A DNA stretch of 64,000 nt. Origin: Pseudomonas piscis. Lineage in GTDB: Bacteria > Pseudomonadota > Gammaproteobacteria > Pseudomonadales > Pseudomonadaceae. This document shows positions 8,795 to 17,335 of this stretch, in pieces (position 1 is the stretch's first letter; each line of letters starts with the position of its first letter). The DNA lies in the NCBI RefSeq assembly GCF_009380155.1, contig NZ_WHUV01000001.1:1426001-1490000 (forward strand), read 5' to 3'. A model generated the notes under the pieces. The model was not told where the DNA came from and made no database searches. It worked only from the letters and a program-made list of their open reading frames with translations. Position numbers and translations under genes: made by a program.

Positions 8795-8804
8795 TTGTAT
8801 ACAA
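8795..8804. promoter_or_regulatory. Second TTGTATACAA palindrome, near the glcG-like gene
   Basis: This copy is identical to 8656-8665, 139 bases away start to start and close to 13 helical turns. It lies 92 bases before the GlcG-like start, in an AT-rich stretch that probably carries the promoter. The paired spacing would suit looping or cooperative repression of both divergent genes. Confidence 0.6.
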
Positions 8805-8896
8805 AAACAAAGTTCATTGTGTTCCATTCGTTGTATTGAGCTTCTCCTGAAAGAAGCTTCACCAGGCTTTCCAATAACAAGATGAGGACGGCACCC

Positions 8897-9337
8897 ATGA
8901 GCGCTTTAACCTTGAAAGTCGCAGTCAACCTGGCCAACCAGGCCATCCAGGCGGGGCGCAACATCAGTGCCGCGCCACTGGCCATCGCGGTACTCGATGC
9001 CGGTGGTCATCTGGTGACCTTGCAAAGGGAGGATGGCGCCAGCCTGCTGCGCCCGCAGATCGCCATCGGCAAGGCCTGGGGGGCGATCGCCCTGGGCAAG
9101 GGCTCGCGCCTGCTGGCGCTGGATGCCCAGCAGCGTCCGGCCTTCATCGGCGCGCTCAACAGCCTGGGGCAGGGCAGTGTGGTGCCGGCACCGGGCGGGG
9201 TATTGATTCGTGATCAGGCGGGCCTGGTGATTGGCGCCATCGGCATCAGTGGCGATACCTCGGACATTGACGAGCAGTGCGCCATCAGCGCCATCGAAGC
9301 CCAGGGCCTGGCCGCGGATGCCGGCGTCAGCGCCTAG
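8897..9337 (+). CDS. GlcG/HbpS-type heme-binding-like protein
   Basis: The 146-residue protein belongs to the GlcG/HbpS (DUF336, Haem_degrading) family. Visible family features are PLAIAVLDAGGHLVTLQREDGASLL, the GGVLIRDQAGLVIGAIGISG core and the DEQCA motif near the end. The start at 8897 (MSALTLKVAVNLA) is preferred over an ATG five codons earlier because GAGGACGG precedes the latter but family members begin here; both are possible. It diverges from gcl and shares its control region. GlcG-type genes sit beside glycolate/glyoxylate genes in many proteobacteria, but their biochemical role is not settled. Confidence 0.82.
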   Translation: MSALTLKVAVNLANQAIQAGRNISAAPLAIAVLDAGGHLVTLQREDGASLLRPQIAIGKAWGAIALGKGSRLLALDAQQRPAFIGALNSLGQGSVVPAPGGVLIRDQAGLVIGAIGISGDTSDIDEQCAISAIEAQGLAADAGVSA

Positions 9338-9347
9338 GTCGCGCAGT

Positions 9348-9525
9348 ACGTGTAGCCGCTGTCGAGCCTGCGAGGCTGCGATCGGGTGCGCAGCGCCCAC
9401 CAAACCGGGCGACGCGGTACCTCAGGTTGATTGCCGATAGCCACCAGGCGGCTCGTGCCGGGTCGTGCGCAGCCTGGGGCTGCGGCCACACGAACCCCGT
9501 GGCGCCCGTGAACCGGGCGACGTCA
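9348..9525. repeat. REP-type palindromes with internal direct repeat
   Basis: This gap between the convergent GlcG-like and tetR genes holds TGTAGCCGCT with GAGGCTGCGATCG (9351-9383), the common Pseudomonas REP core, and a facing copy around 9468-9490. It also has a direct repeat: GCGCCC followed by AACCGGGCGACG at 9393-9414 and again at 9502-9522. No gene is seen here. Confidence 0.6.
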
Positions 9526-9535
9526 TGAGGGTGGG

Positions 9536-10147
9536 TTATGCGGATTCGGGCTCGCAGCCCTTGAGCACCAGGCGGATGATGGTCTGGGCGGCGGCTTCGT
9601 AGTCTTCTTCGGTCAACTTGGCCTTGCCGGTGACCACCGAGATCTGCCAGTCGAAGTCGGCGTAGGTCTGGGTCGCGGCCCAGATGCTGAACATCAGGTG
9701 GTGCGGGTCCAGCGGTGCGATCTGGCCACGGTCGATCCAGGTCTGGATGCATTCGATGTTGTGCTTGGCCTGGGCGTTGAGCTGTTCCACCTGGTCCGGG
9801 CTCAGGTGCGGCGCGCCATGCATGATCTCGCTGGCAAACACCTTGGAGGCGAAGGGCAGGTCGCGGGAGATGCGGATCTTCGAGCGAATGTAGCCGCTGA
9901 GCACCTCGCTGGGCACGCCATCGGCATTGAATGGAGTGGAGGCCTGGAGAATCGGCTCGATGATGCTTTCAAGCACCTCGCGGTAGAGGTTTTCCTTGGA
10001 CTTGAAGTAGTAGTAGACGTTGGGCTTGGGCAGCCCGGCCTTGGCGGCGATATCGCTGGTCTTGGTCGCGGCGAAGCCCTTGTCGGCGAATTCTTCACTG
10101 GCGGCCCGCAGGATCAGTTCTTTATTGCGCTCGCGGATGGTGCTCAT
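9536..10147 (-). CDS. TetR/AcrR family transcriptional regulator (RutR-like)
   Basis: The 203-residue repressor-type protein has an N-terminal helix-turn-helix (residues about 8-55, with [29 protein letters not shown]) and a C-terminal ligand domain of the RutR/YcdC type ([27 protein letters not shown]). I start it at the ATG at 10147 ([13 protein letters not shown]), since the 22 codons before it have no homology to the family. It lies next to the gcl operon, as does a TetR-type gene in P. aeruginosa, and may respond to a purine or pyrimidine breakdown product. Its target is not shown by the sequence; the TTGTATACAA palindromes do not resemble the RutR operator. Confidence 0.88.
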   Translation of the reverse strand: MSTIRERNKELILRAASEEFADKGFAATKTSDIAAKAGLPKPNVYYYFKSKENLYREVLESIIEPILQASTPFNADGVPSEVLSGYIRSKIRISRDLPFASKVFASEIMHGAPHLSPDQVEQLNAQAKHNIECIQTWIDRGQIAPLDPHHLMFSIWAATQTYADFDWQISVVTGKAKLTEEDYEAAAQTIIRLVLKGCEPESA

Positions 10148-10339
10148 AAACCGGGGGATTCCTTGCCTGTTCGGCGGTTGCGCATGGTAGCACCGGGCTC
10201 GCGAAAGGCTCAAGAATGCCCATTGGCCGTGGTCTTGCCAGCATTCGAGAGGAGGTGGCGACCGCTTGCCGGCATCTCGCCTGGCCCTCCTGCGGCGCGG
10301 TATGCTGCGCGCCTCATTTCACGCAGGGAAGCCTGGCCC

Positions 10340-11275
10340 ATGGCAGGAAGCAGTTTGCTGGTTTTGCTCGACGATATCGCCGCGGTGCTGGACGACGTGG
10401 CCCTGATGACCAAGATGGCGGCGAAGAAGACCGCCGGTGTGCTGGGCGATGACCTGGCCCTCAATGCCCAGCAGGTGTCTGGGGTTCGCGCCGAACGGGA
10501 GGTCCCGGTGGTCTGGGCCGTGGCCAAGGGCTCGTTTCGCAACAAGTTGATCCTGGTGCCGGCGGCCCTGGCCATCAGCGCCTTCGCTCCCTGGCTGGTA
10601 ATTCCACTGCTGATGCTCGGAGGCGCCTACCTGTGCTTCGAGGGTTTCGAGAAGCTGGCCCACAAGTTCCTCCACAGCAAGGCCCAGGACCAGGCGGCCC
10701 ATGACCAGCTGATCGAGGCCGTGGCGGATCCGGCCACCGACCTGGTGGCCTTCGAAAAGGACAAGATCAAGGGTGCGGTGCGCACTGACTTCATCCTCTC
10801 CGCCGAAATCATCGCCATTACCCTGGGTACCGTTGCCGACGCGCCGCTGGCCCAGCAAGTGGTGGTGCTGTCGGGTATCGCCATCGTGATGACCGTCGGC
10901 GTCTATGGCTTGGTGGCCGGCATCGTCAAGCTCGATGACCTGGGCTTGTGGCTGGCGCGCAAGCCGGGACAACTGGCCAGGAGCGTGGGTGGGGCGATCC
11001 TGCGGGCCGCGCCCTACATGATGAAGAGCCTGTCGGTGATCGGTACCGCGGCCATGTTCATGGTCGGCGGCGGCATCCTCACCCACGGCGTGCCGGCGGC
11101 CCACCACCTGATCGAAGAGCTCACCGCGCGCAGCGCCAGCCTGGTGGGTGGTTTTTCGTTGCTCATGCCGACCCTGCTCAATGCCGTGGCCGGGATCGTC
11201 GCCGGTGCCGTGGTCTTGCTCGGCGTGACCCTGGCCAGCAAGGCCTGGCGCGCTGTCCGCGGCCAAGCGGCCTAG
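10340..11275 (+). CDS. DUF808 (YedI-like) membrane protein
   Basis: The 311-residue inner-membrane protein has the typical DUF808 start, [20 protein letters not shown], followed by several helices and the conserved [22 protein letters not shown]. About six to eight hydrophobic segments are visible. The start is the ATG at 10340, after GGGAAG. Its function is unknown; the family was annotated from E. coli YedI. The 3' end overlaps the convergent HAD gene by four bases, so both share a terminal region without a visible terminator. Confidence 0.85.
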   Translation: MAGSSLLVLLDDIAAVLDDVALMTKMAAKKTAGVLGDDLALNAQQVSGVRAEREVPVVWAVAKGSFRNKLILVPAALAISAFAPWLVIPLLMLGGAYLCFEGFEKLAHKFLHSKAQDQAAHDQLIEAVADPATDLVAFEKDKIKGAVRTDFILSAEIIAITLGTVADAPLAQQVVVLSGIAIVMTVGVYGLVAGIVKLDDLGLWLARKPGQLARSVGGAILRAAPYMMKSLSVIGTAAMFMVGGGILTHGVPAAHHLIEELTARSASLVGGFSLLMPTLLNAVAGIVAGAVVLLGVTLASKAWRAVRGQAA

Positions 11276-12075
11276 ACCGGCAGCAGCGTGGCCAGGTAGC
11301 GGGCCACGGCTTCCTCGCCGCAGTGGCCGATCACTGCGGCCTCCGGCAAGGCCCGCCGGACATCGTGGTGGGCGCTATCCATCACCACCGCTTGCCCGGC
11401 CTTGGCCAGCATCGACACATCGTTCATGCCATCGCCAAAGGCCACGCAGCGCTTGAGGGCAACCCCCAGCAGCTGCGCCAGGCGCTGCAGGGCATGGCCT
11501 TTGCTGACCCCGCCGGCCATCACCTCCAGGCACCAGGGAAAGGAGAAGACGCTGCTGATCCGCGCGCCGAAGCAGGCGTCGAGGCGCGATTGCAGGCGCG
11601 CCAACGCCGCGTGGTCCTGGTCGTGATGGAAAAAGAACAGCTTCTGTATCCCTTGCTCGGGAAAATCCGCCGGCGCGCAGAGCGTCGGTTGGAACGCCGG
11701 GTTCTGGCTGAAGCTGTCCAGGTTCGGGTAGTGGTCGCTGATCAGCCACTGTGCCTGGCAGTAGGCGTTGATCACCCACTGGCGGTCCGTGGCACTGGCG
11801 ATCAGCTCGCGCACCAGCTCGTGGTCCAGTTCCTGGACCAGGCGCAGGTTGCCGCAGGCGCTGGCGATGCTGGCGCCATTGGCGGTGATCAAGTGCACCG
11901 GCGGTAGCCGCTTGCCCATCAGCGAGCGGACATCGCGTTGGTGGCGGCCGGTGGCCAGCACTATCTGGCGGCCGTCCTGGTGCAGCTGCCAGAGGGTATT
12001 GCAGGTGTAGTCGCCGATCCGGTCCCCTGGCAACAGCAGGGTTCCGTCCAGGTCGGACGCTATCAGGTCGTACAT
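11272..12075 (-). CDS. Cof-type HAD-IIB family phosphatase
   Basis: The 267-residue cytoplasmic hydrolase has all HAD-IIB motifs: DLDGTLL (8-14) with the nucleophile Asp, the ATGR segment, a lysine (SKGHALQ) and GDGMND for Mg2+. This subgroup dephosphorylates sugar phosphates, PLP or other small phosphates; the substrate cannot be read from sequence. It lies 73 bases downstream of the formyltransferase on the same strand, so it could be the last gene of that cluster and remove a phosphate from an intermediate. It could equally be an independent housekeeping phosphatase. Confidence 0.85.
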   Translation of the reverse strand: MYDLIASDLDGTLLLPGDRIGDYTCNTLWQLHQDGRQIVLATGRHQRDVRSLMGKRLPPVHLITANGASIASACGNLRLVQELDHELVRELIASATDRQWVINAYCQAQWLISDHYPNLDSFSQNPAFQPTLCAPADFPEQGIQKLFFFHHDQDHAALARLQSRLDACFGARISSVFSFPWCLEVMAGGVSKGHALQRLAQLLGVALKRCVAFGDGMNDVSMLAKAGQAVVMDSAHHDVRRALPEAAVIGHCGEEAVARYLATLLPV

Positions 12076-12148
12076 CGCAGGCTCCGGTTGGCACGGGCCG
12101 GGTCATGCCAATGGGCCGACCCGGCCGTCGGGAGGGGCGGTATGCGCC

Positions 12149-12838
12149 TCAGGCGGGTTTCGCGGCGCTCTGGGCCAGCAGCTCCAGGGACTTGGCCTTG
12201 GTGAAGGTCATGCGCTCTTCAAGGCGCAGATTGTCCCGTTCGTAGTAGATGCTCATCTGCCCATGGTCCTGGGGCACCGGGGTGATGCGGTAGATCAGCG
12301 GCAGGCTGTCGCTGAGCAGTTGCCGGGCATACCCCATGGCGCGCTGGTAGGTGTCGCCGACCTCTTCGAACTCGGGAAAGATATCGAACGCCACCTGGCT
12401 GAGGATCGGGCCGTCGTCGATGCCCTCGTTGATTTCGTGGAGGGTCACGCCGTGGCGCCGCTCGCCGTTCTTCAGTGCCCAGTTCACCGGACGCACGCCC
12501 CGGTAATGGGGCAGGTAGGACAGGTGCAGGTTGAGGATCTTGGCGCAGCAATCGATGAAGGCCCTGGGCAGGATCCGCTTGTGGAAGATCACCAGGCACA
12601 GGTCGCAGGAGAACGCCTGCTCGGCGTATCCCGGCAGGTTCTCGAAACGCCCGTCCTCGACCACCGGGATCTGCTGCTGGTGGCAGTAGTCGATCAGCGT
12701 CTGTTCGCTGCTCACCGGTTCGAACGGGTCGGCGACCACGTGGCTGAGCAGGTAGTCCGGGTGGTCCTGGAAGTAGCGGCAGGCGAAGATCGCCAGTTCG
12801 CCCTTGCCGCAGATCACCACGCGCTTAGGCGAATGCAT
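12149..12838 (-). CDS. Stand-alone formyltransferase (Fmt/PurN fold)
   Basis: The 229-residue protein has the formyl transferase catalytic core: ILNLHLSYLPHYRG holds the Asn and His, and GVTLHEINEGIDDGPIL holds the Asp, of the N-H-D triad that moves a formyl group from 10-formyltetrahydrofolate to an amine. It lacks the C-terminal domain of methionyl-tRNA formyltransferase, so it is not Fmt; sugar and natural-product formyltransferases have this shape. The ATG at 12838 overlaps the end of the upstream fusion gene by 14 bases, implying coupled translation. The likely substrate is the amine or hydroxylamine produced by its neighbours. Confidence 0.85.
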   Translation of the reverse strand: MHSPKRVVICGKGELAIFACRYFQDHPDYLLSHVVADPFEPVSSEQTLIDYCHQQQIPVVEDGRFENLPGYAEQAFSCDLCLVIFHKRILPRAFIDCCAKILNLHLSYLPHYRGVRPVNWALKNGERRHGVTLHEINEGIDDGPILSQVAFDIFPEFEEVGDTYQRAMGYARQLLSDSLPLIYRITPVPQDHGQMSIYYERDNLRLEERMTFTKAKSLELLAQSAAKPA

Positions 12839-14681
12839 GGTCGTTCTCCTGTTGATGGGCATGGCCATGATGACGGGCCAGTTGTGCCATGACGTTCTTG
12901 AGGGCCAGCAGCAGCTCGATGTTTTCCTCGCGGGTGCGGCAGGAAATCCTCAGGTACTGGTCGGAACCCTCGTTGCGTTTGCCCGAGCATTCCTTGACGT
13001 AGATGTGATGCTGCTCCAGGAGCAGGCGGCAGAGGGTCCGGGCGTCGGCGTAGTGGGTCTTGCAATAGACGAAGTTCGATTCGGTTTCGAAGCTGCTGAG
13101 GCCGTCGATGTCGTTCAGAGCGATCTGCAGGTCCAGGGTGTCGCCGATCACCGTCTGGCAACTTGCCAGGTACTGGTCCTTGTACTGCGGCAGGTGCAGC
13201 AGGAATTCCTCGGCGAAGCCGTTGAGGTTCCAGATCGGCAACTGCGCGTTCAGGGCCTTGAGCAGCGCCTGGTCGGCGCTGGCCAGGTAGCCAATGCGAA
13301 TGCCACCGATGCCGAAGGTCTTGCTCATGCTGCGGATCACCACCAGGTTGGGATGTTCGTCCAGGGCGTGGAGCAGGGTCTGGTCGGCATGGCGGGAGAA
13401 GTCCAGGAACGATTCGTCGACGATCAACGCGATCTGCAGCGCCTGCAGCTCGCGGGCCAGGGCCTGGAGCGTGGCCGCCGGGGTGAGGGCGCCCGTGGGG
13501 TTGTTCGGCGACTCGATCACCACCACCGAGGGGCGCTGTTCATGGCAGAGCGCCAACAGCGCCTGGGTGTCGATGGCGAATGCCTCGGCTTCGCGAGTGT
13601 GCAGGCATAGGGTGCGGTCTTCGCCGAAGACGTTGGCGTACTCGTTGAACGAGGGCACGGTGACCAGCACCTTGCCCGGGTACAGGTCCGGCAGGATCTT
13701 GATGATCTCCGCCGCGCCGTTGGCCACGCACAGCCGTTGGGCCGGGACATCGATGAACTCGGCCAGCGACTCCTCGATCAGCCGGCGGCCGCCCGGGTAG
13801 TTGAGCAGGATGTGTTCGAAGTTGTCCTTGATCTTGTCCTTGAGCTGTTGCGGCGGGAAATGGAAGTTGTAGATCAGCGCGAAGTCGCGCAGCGGGTAGC
13901 GCCAGTAGCCGCCGTGGCGGTTCTGCACGAAGCCCAGGCGATCCTGGTGGGAGATGTAGTTGCAGATGGTCAGGTCGTAGTAGTTGTCGACTTCGTACCA
14001 CTGGGTGTTGTCGACGATCACCGGCTGGATGTTCCACTGGCTGTCCAGCGAGGCCTGCTTGAAGACATCTTCGTAGTAGGTGTTCTTGTCGCCCCGGGCG
14101 ATGTACAGGTCCAGTTGACGGACCACATAGCGGGCGAACTCCTGCGTACCGATCTTGTACAGGTTGACGGTCTTGTAGTGGCTGTCCAGGGTCTGGTGCC
14201 CAGCCTCCTTGGTGGAGCCGAAACCCAGCAGCCGGTCGTTCTCGATGGTGGTGTAGGTGCCTTCCATGTTCGGCCCAAGGGCGGACACCAGGGTGACCAG
14301 GTCAGCCGACTTGGCCATCAGCTGTTCCAGGCAGTGCTGGGAAAAGTAGATGTCGCCTTCGATGATCAGCGTGTCCCGGCCGATATGTTCCCGGGCCAGG
14401 TACAGCGAATAGATGTTGTTGGTGGTGGCCCAGTCCGGGTTGTAGACGAACTCGAAGCAAAGGCTGGTGTTCATCTGCTCCAGGTGCGCGGTGATGGTCT
14501 CGGCCTGGTAGCCGACCACGACCACCACCTTGCCGGCGCCGAGCCGTTCCAGGTTGGCCAGGGCGTTGTCGATGAAGGCGATGTCGTTGGTCTGGACCAA
14601 CGGCTTCGGAGTGTTTTCGGTTCGGTTGGCCAGGCGGCTGCCTCGGCCCGCGCAAAGCAGGATGGCTGTATTGTTATTCAT
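12825..14681 (-). CDS. Bifunctional nucleotidyltransferase / PLP-dependent aminotransferase-decarboxylase fusion
   Basis: The 618-residue protein has two domains. Residues 1 to about 235 form a LicC/PntC-like cytidylyltransferase: LLCAGRGSRLANRTENTPKP, NNIYSLYLAR and IEGDIYF are typical of enzymes activating phosphocholine or aminoethylphosphonate with CTP. From about 265 on it is a class I/II PLP enzyme of the HisC/CobD type, with SPNNPTG, DESFLDF and the PLP-lysine motif SMSKTFGIGGIRIGY. FrbH of FR-900098 biosynthesis has this same pairing. The ATG at 14681 follows AAGGAAA and lies 10 bases after the flavoprotein gene. The substrate is unknown; the reaction could be CMP activation and decarboxylation of a phospho- or phosphono-amino acid. 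Confidence 0.85.
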   Translation of the reverse strand: MNNNTAILLCAGRGSRLANRTENTPKPLVQTNDIAFIDNALANLERLGAGKVVVVVGYQAETITAHLEQMNTSLCFEFVYNPDWATTNNIYSLYLAREHIGRDTLIIEGDIYFSQHCLEQLMAKSADLVTLVSALGPNMEGTYTTIENDRLLGFGSTKEAGHQTLDSHYKTVNLYKIGTQEFARYVVRQLDLYIARGDKNTYYEDVFKQASLDSQWNIQPVIVDNTQWYEVDNYYDLTICNYISHQDRLGFVQNRHGGYWRYPLRDFALIYNFHFPPQQLKDKIKDNFEHILLNYPGGRRLIEESLAEFIDVPAQRLCVANGAAEIIKILPDLYPGKVLVTVPSFNEYANVFGEDRTLCLHTREAEAFAIDTQALLALCHEQRPSVVVIESPNNPTGALTPAATLQALARELQALQIALIVDESFLDFSRHADQTLLHALDEHPNLVVIRSMSKTFGIGGIRIGYLASADQALLKALNAQLPIWNLNGFAEEFLLHLPQYKDQYLASCQTVIGDTLDLQIALNDIDGLSSFETESNFVYCKTHYADARTLCRLLLEQHHIYVKECSGKRNEGSDQYLRISCRTREENIELLLALKNVMAQLARHHGHAHQQENDHAFA

Positions 14682-14691
14682 TGGAATTTCC

Positions 14692-15894
14692 TTATTTACC
14701 AAATATCAATCCGGGCACTACGTGCTGGTAGACCCATACGCCGTCGATCCGCCCGGAAAAGCTTTCTTCGCCGCCACTGTCGCCACCGGTCTTGATGCCT
14801 GAGCCGAGGCCGAAGGTATGGAAGTCCTCCAGCGCCCGGCCATCCACGGCCATGGGGTTGAGGCGGGCATTGGTCAGCAGGCCGTGGGCGTCCTGCTGCA
14901 ACTGGATCGGGTGGCTGTCGGCGTCCAGCAACTCCACGGCCCTGGCGCTGTAGCCGGTGCTGTTGAGCAAGACCGCACTGGCGTTGATCAAGGCGTCGAC
15001 CTGCTCCGGGGACCGGGTGGAGATATCCACCACCTGGAGGTTGTCGATCTGCCCTTGCTGCACCTTGCGGGCGAACTCGAAGGAGTCGTAGCGCAGCCCC
15101 GAGTAGCGGTTGATCCGCCCGCTGGCGTTGCACACGTCAGCGTCGGTGAAGTGATAGCCCTGGGCCCGGGCGCTCTCGGCACAGTCGAAGAACAGCTTGA
15201 AGTCGCGCTTGGCCAGCAGGGTGACGGGGCCCCGGTAATCCAGTTGCTCCACCAGGCGGATCAGGCAGGACACCGCACTGTGGGACGAGCCGAGGATGGC
15301 CACCGAGTCCGGGGCCGATGTGCGAAATTGCCGGTCGTGCAGACCCTTGATGAACTCGTCGGAGTTGATGTTGCAAGAGGCGTGGCGCGGGCCGCGTTGC
15401 TGGGGCTGCCCGCCGAGGTTGCAAATGACCTTGCGGCACTGGGCCTGCATCAGCACGCCATCCAGGCTGTAGCTGACCAGGTAGCCGCCCTCGGGCAATT
15501 GGCGGATCGCCTGGACGCAGCTATCGGTGGAGAACACGAAGCGCTGGCGCAGGGCCTTGTCGGCCATGACGAAGGCGGCGATCTGTTCGAGGAAGGCGCC
15601 GACCTGGCTCAGCTCGACGGCCCGATCCTGGTTTTCGCGCAAGTAGCGCCATTGCGGGGTGTCTTTGAGGAAGCGGCTGAGCCGATCTTCCTGGTCCTGG
15701 AATTTTTCCAGGAATACGCCCCCCAGGGAGTTGGCGGTGATCCGGTACTGGCCGATTTCCCCGGCGCCTACGACATGGTTCTTTTCCAGGATCAGGCAGC
15801 GGCCGGCTTGTTCGTTCCGAATCAGCTCCGGCAGCAGCGAAATATTGGCCGGACCGGCACCGCACAAGATCACGTCATAGTTCTGGATGGGCAT
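14692..15894 (-). CDS. FAD-dependent oxidoreductase, N-hydroxylase-like
   Basis: The 400-residue protein has an FAD Rossmann motif GAGPANIS (12-19), close to the GxGPxNLS of lysine/ornithine N-hydroxylases, and a second dinucleotide-binding motif LGSSHSAVS (201-209) for NAD(P)H. LNSTGYSA (about 310) is the ATG-like motif of class B flavin monooxygenases. It is about 40 residues shorter than siderophore hydroxylases. AGGAG precedes the ATG. Located between the exporter and the fusion enzyme, it probably oxidises an amine, perhaps to a hydroxylamine as FrbG does. A simple dehydrogenase role cannot be excluded. Confidence 0.75.
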   Translation of the reverse strand: MPIQNYDVILCGAGPANISLLPELIRNEQAGRCLILEKNHVVGAGEIGQYRITANSLGGVFLEKFQDQEDRLSRFLKDTPQWRYLRENQDRAVELSQVGAFLEQIAAFVMADKALRQRFVFSTDSCVQAIRQLPEGGYLVSYSLDGVLMQAQCRKVICNLGGQPQQRGPRHASCNINSDEFIKGLHDRQFRTSAPDSVAILGSSHSAVSCLIRLVEQLDYRGPVTLLAKRDFKLFFDCAESARAQGYHFTDADVCNASGRINRYSGLRYDSFEFARKVQQGQIDNLQVVDISTRSPEQVDALINASAVLLNSTGYSARAVELLDADSHPIQLQQDAHGLLTNARLNPMAVDGRALEDFHTFGLGSGIKTGGDSGGEESFSGRIDGVWVYQHVVPGLIFGK

Positions 15895-16012
15895 CTAATG
15901 CTCCTGGTTGAAGTTATATAAGCGATAGAAGTTGCAGGCGAGGCTGGGCCGCTGAGATATCAGTTGAAGTTGTAGGAATTGATATAGAAGTCGTTTGTCG
16001 CGCCGACTTTAT

Positions 16013-17335
16013 TCAGCCGCTGGATACGGGGGATGCCGTGCCGGAACTGTCATCTGCTGTTTGGCGGGGCTTGCCGGCATGTTTGAAGATACTGAAGAAG
16101 ATATAAGTCATGAGGCTGCTGGCAATGCCCAGGAAGATGAACAGCGCAGTACCGTCGAGCCATTGTATGAAGAGCCCGCCAACGATGGGCGACAGGGAAA
16201 ATCCAACTCCATACAAAGAAGCGGCACCGAAGTAGGCTCCCCGCAAGTTGTTGGGAGCCAGGCTGTCGACGAACATATTGATGCAGGGGAACAGAATGGT
16301 CTGGCTGATGCTCATGAGTAATACGGCGCTGTACCACAGGGCCTTGGTTTCATAGTGGTGGGCGGCCAGGGCGAAGATGAATTCGCTGGCGATCAGCAGG
16401 ACGCTGCCGACATAGATCTTCGCGTTCAGGCTCCAGGATGCCAGCGCGCCGGACAGCGGCAGTTGCAAAAGGACGATGGTGGTGGCGTGCAGGACGATCA
16501 GCGAGGCGATGAAGCCCAGGTAGCCTTCGAAGCCGATGGCGGTGATCAGCTGGGGCAGGCTGGAGTCGAAGTTGCCGAAGATGAACATCATCAGGATGTT
16601 GTTGAGCACCAGGGCGAGGAAGATGTGGTCCCGGGACAGGACCTTCATGGTGTTGGCGAAGCTGGTGCTGTTGATGGCCTTGAGCACGATGCCACGGCCG
16701 AACACCACCACGCCGAGCAGCAGCAGGACATAGGACAGGGTCACCAGGACGAAGGCCAGGGAGCCGGCGCTGATCCCCAGTTGCAGGCCGAGGTAGGGAC
16801 CTACCGCGGCGCCGGCGTTGAGGAAGAAGTAGCGCAGGTGCATGGCCCGCTCCACCAGGGGGCGGGACTCGATGATGTCGCCGATCACGGTCTTGATCGG
16901 GTTGTTGACCAGGGCCCAGGACAGGTTGGCCAGCAAGGTGCCGGCAATGTAGCCCTGGGCGCTGCCGGACAGGCCGAGCAGGCAGTAGGACAGGGTGGCG
17001 ACCACACAGCCGAGGATGATGATCTTCAGCCGGCCGATCTTGTCCGAGATGTAGCCGCTGTAGAAGCTGACTGCCGAGGAGATGGCGATCGAAAGGGTCA
17101 GCACCAGCCCGATGAAGGTCGGGCTGAAGTCGAAGCGGGTATAGAGCACCACGGAGATGAATGGCCAGACCATCATCGAGGTCGCTCGGGTAATGAAGGT
17201 CCCGATGAACAGGATCCAGATGAAAAGAGGCAACTCGCTAAAGTAACGCTGCACGCGGGACTGGGGTCTGGCCGATAGTTTCATGGTAACGGATGTCTGA
17301 ATTACTTTACGGAATACTGGCCCGGTCGAATACAT
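16013..17335 (-). CDS. MFS transporter, probable exporter of the adjacent pathway
   Basis: The 440-residue protein has twelve hydrophobic segments and the MFS motif A, GYISDKIGRLK, in loop 2-3. It lies first in the leftward cluster with the flavoprotein, fusion enzyme and formyltransferase, so export of the product, or self-resistance, is the likely role. The chosen ATG at 17335 has GAGGG seven bases upstream. A second ATG at 17284 (MKLSARPQSR) is nearer the first membrane segment but lacks a good ribosome site. Substrate cannot be told from the sequence. Confidence 0.85.
   Translation of the reverse strand: MYSTGPVFRKVIQTSVTMKLSARPQSRVQRYFSELPLFIWILFIGTFITRATSMMVWPFISVVLYTRFDFSPTFIGLVLTLSIAISSAVSFYSGYISDKIGRLKIIILGCVVATLSYCLLGLSGSAQGYIAGTLLANLSWALVNNPIKTVIGDIIESRPLVERAMHLRYFFLNAGAAVGPYLGLQLGISAGSLAFVLVTLSYVLLLLGVVVFGRGIVLKAINSTSFANTMKVLSRDHIFLALVLNNILMMFIFGNFDSSLPQLITAIGFEGYLGFIASLIVLHATTIVLLQLPLSGALASWSLNAKIYVGSVLLIASEFIFALAAHHYETKALWYSAVLLMSISQTILFPCINMFVDSLAPNNLRGAYFGAASLYGVGFSLSPIVGGLFIQWLDGTALFIFLGIASSLMTYIFFSIFKHAGKPRQTADDSSGTASPVSSG

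Noticed and set aside
9351..9525. tRNA or small RNA gene in the GlcG-tetR gap
   Set aside because: The stems match common REP palindromes and no cloverleaf or promoter-terminator pair is visible.
12149..12838. Methionyl-tRNA formyltransferase (fmt)
   Set aside because: The protein is too short, lacks the C-terminal tRNA-binding domain, and lies away from def and rsmB.
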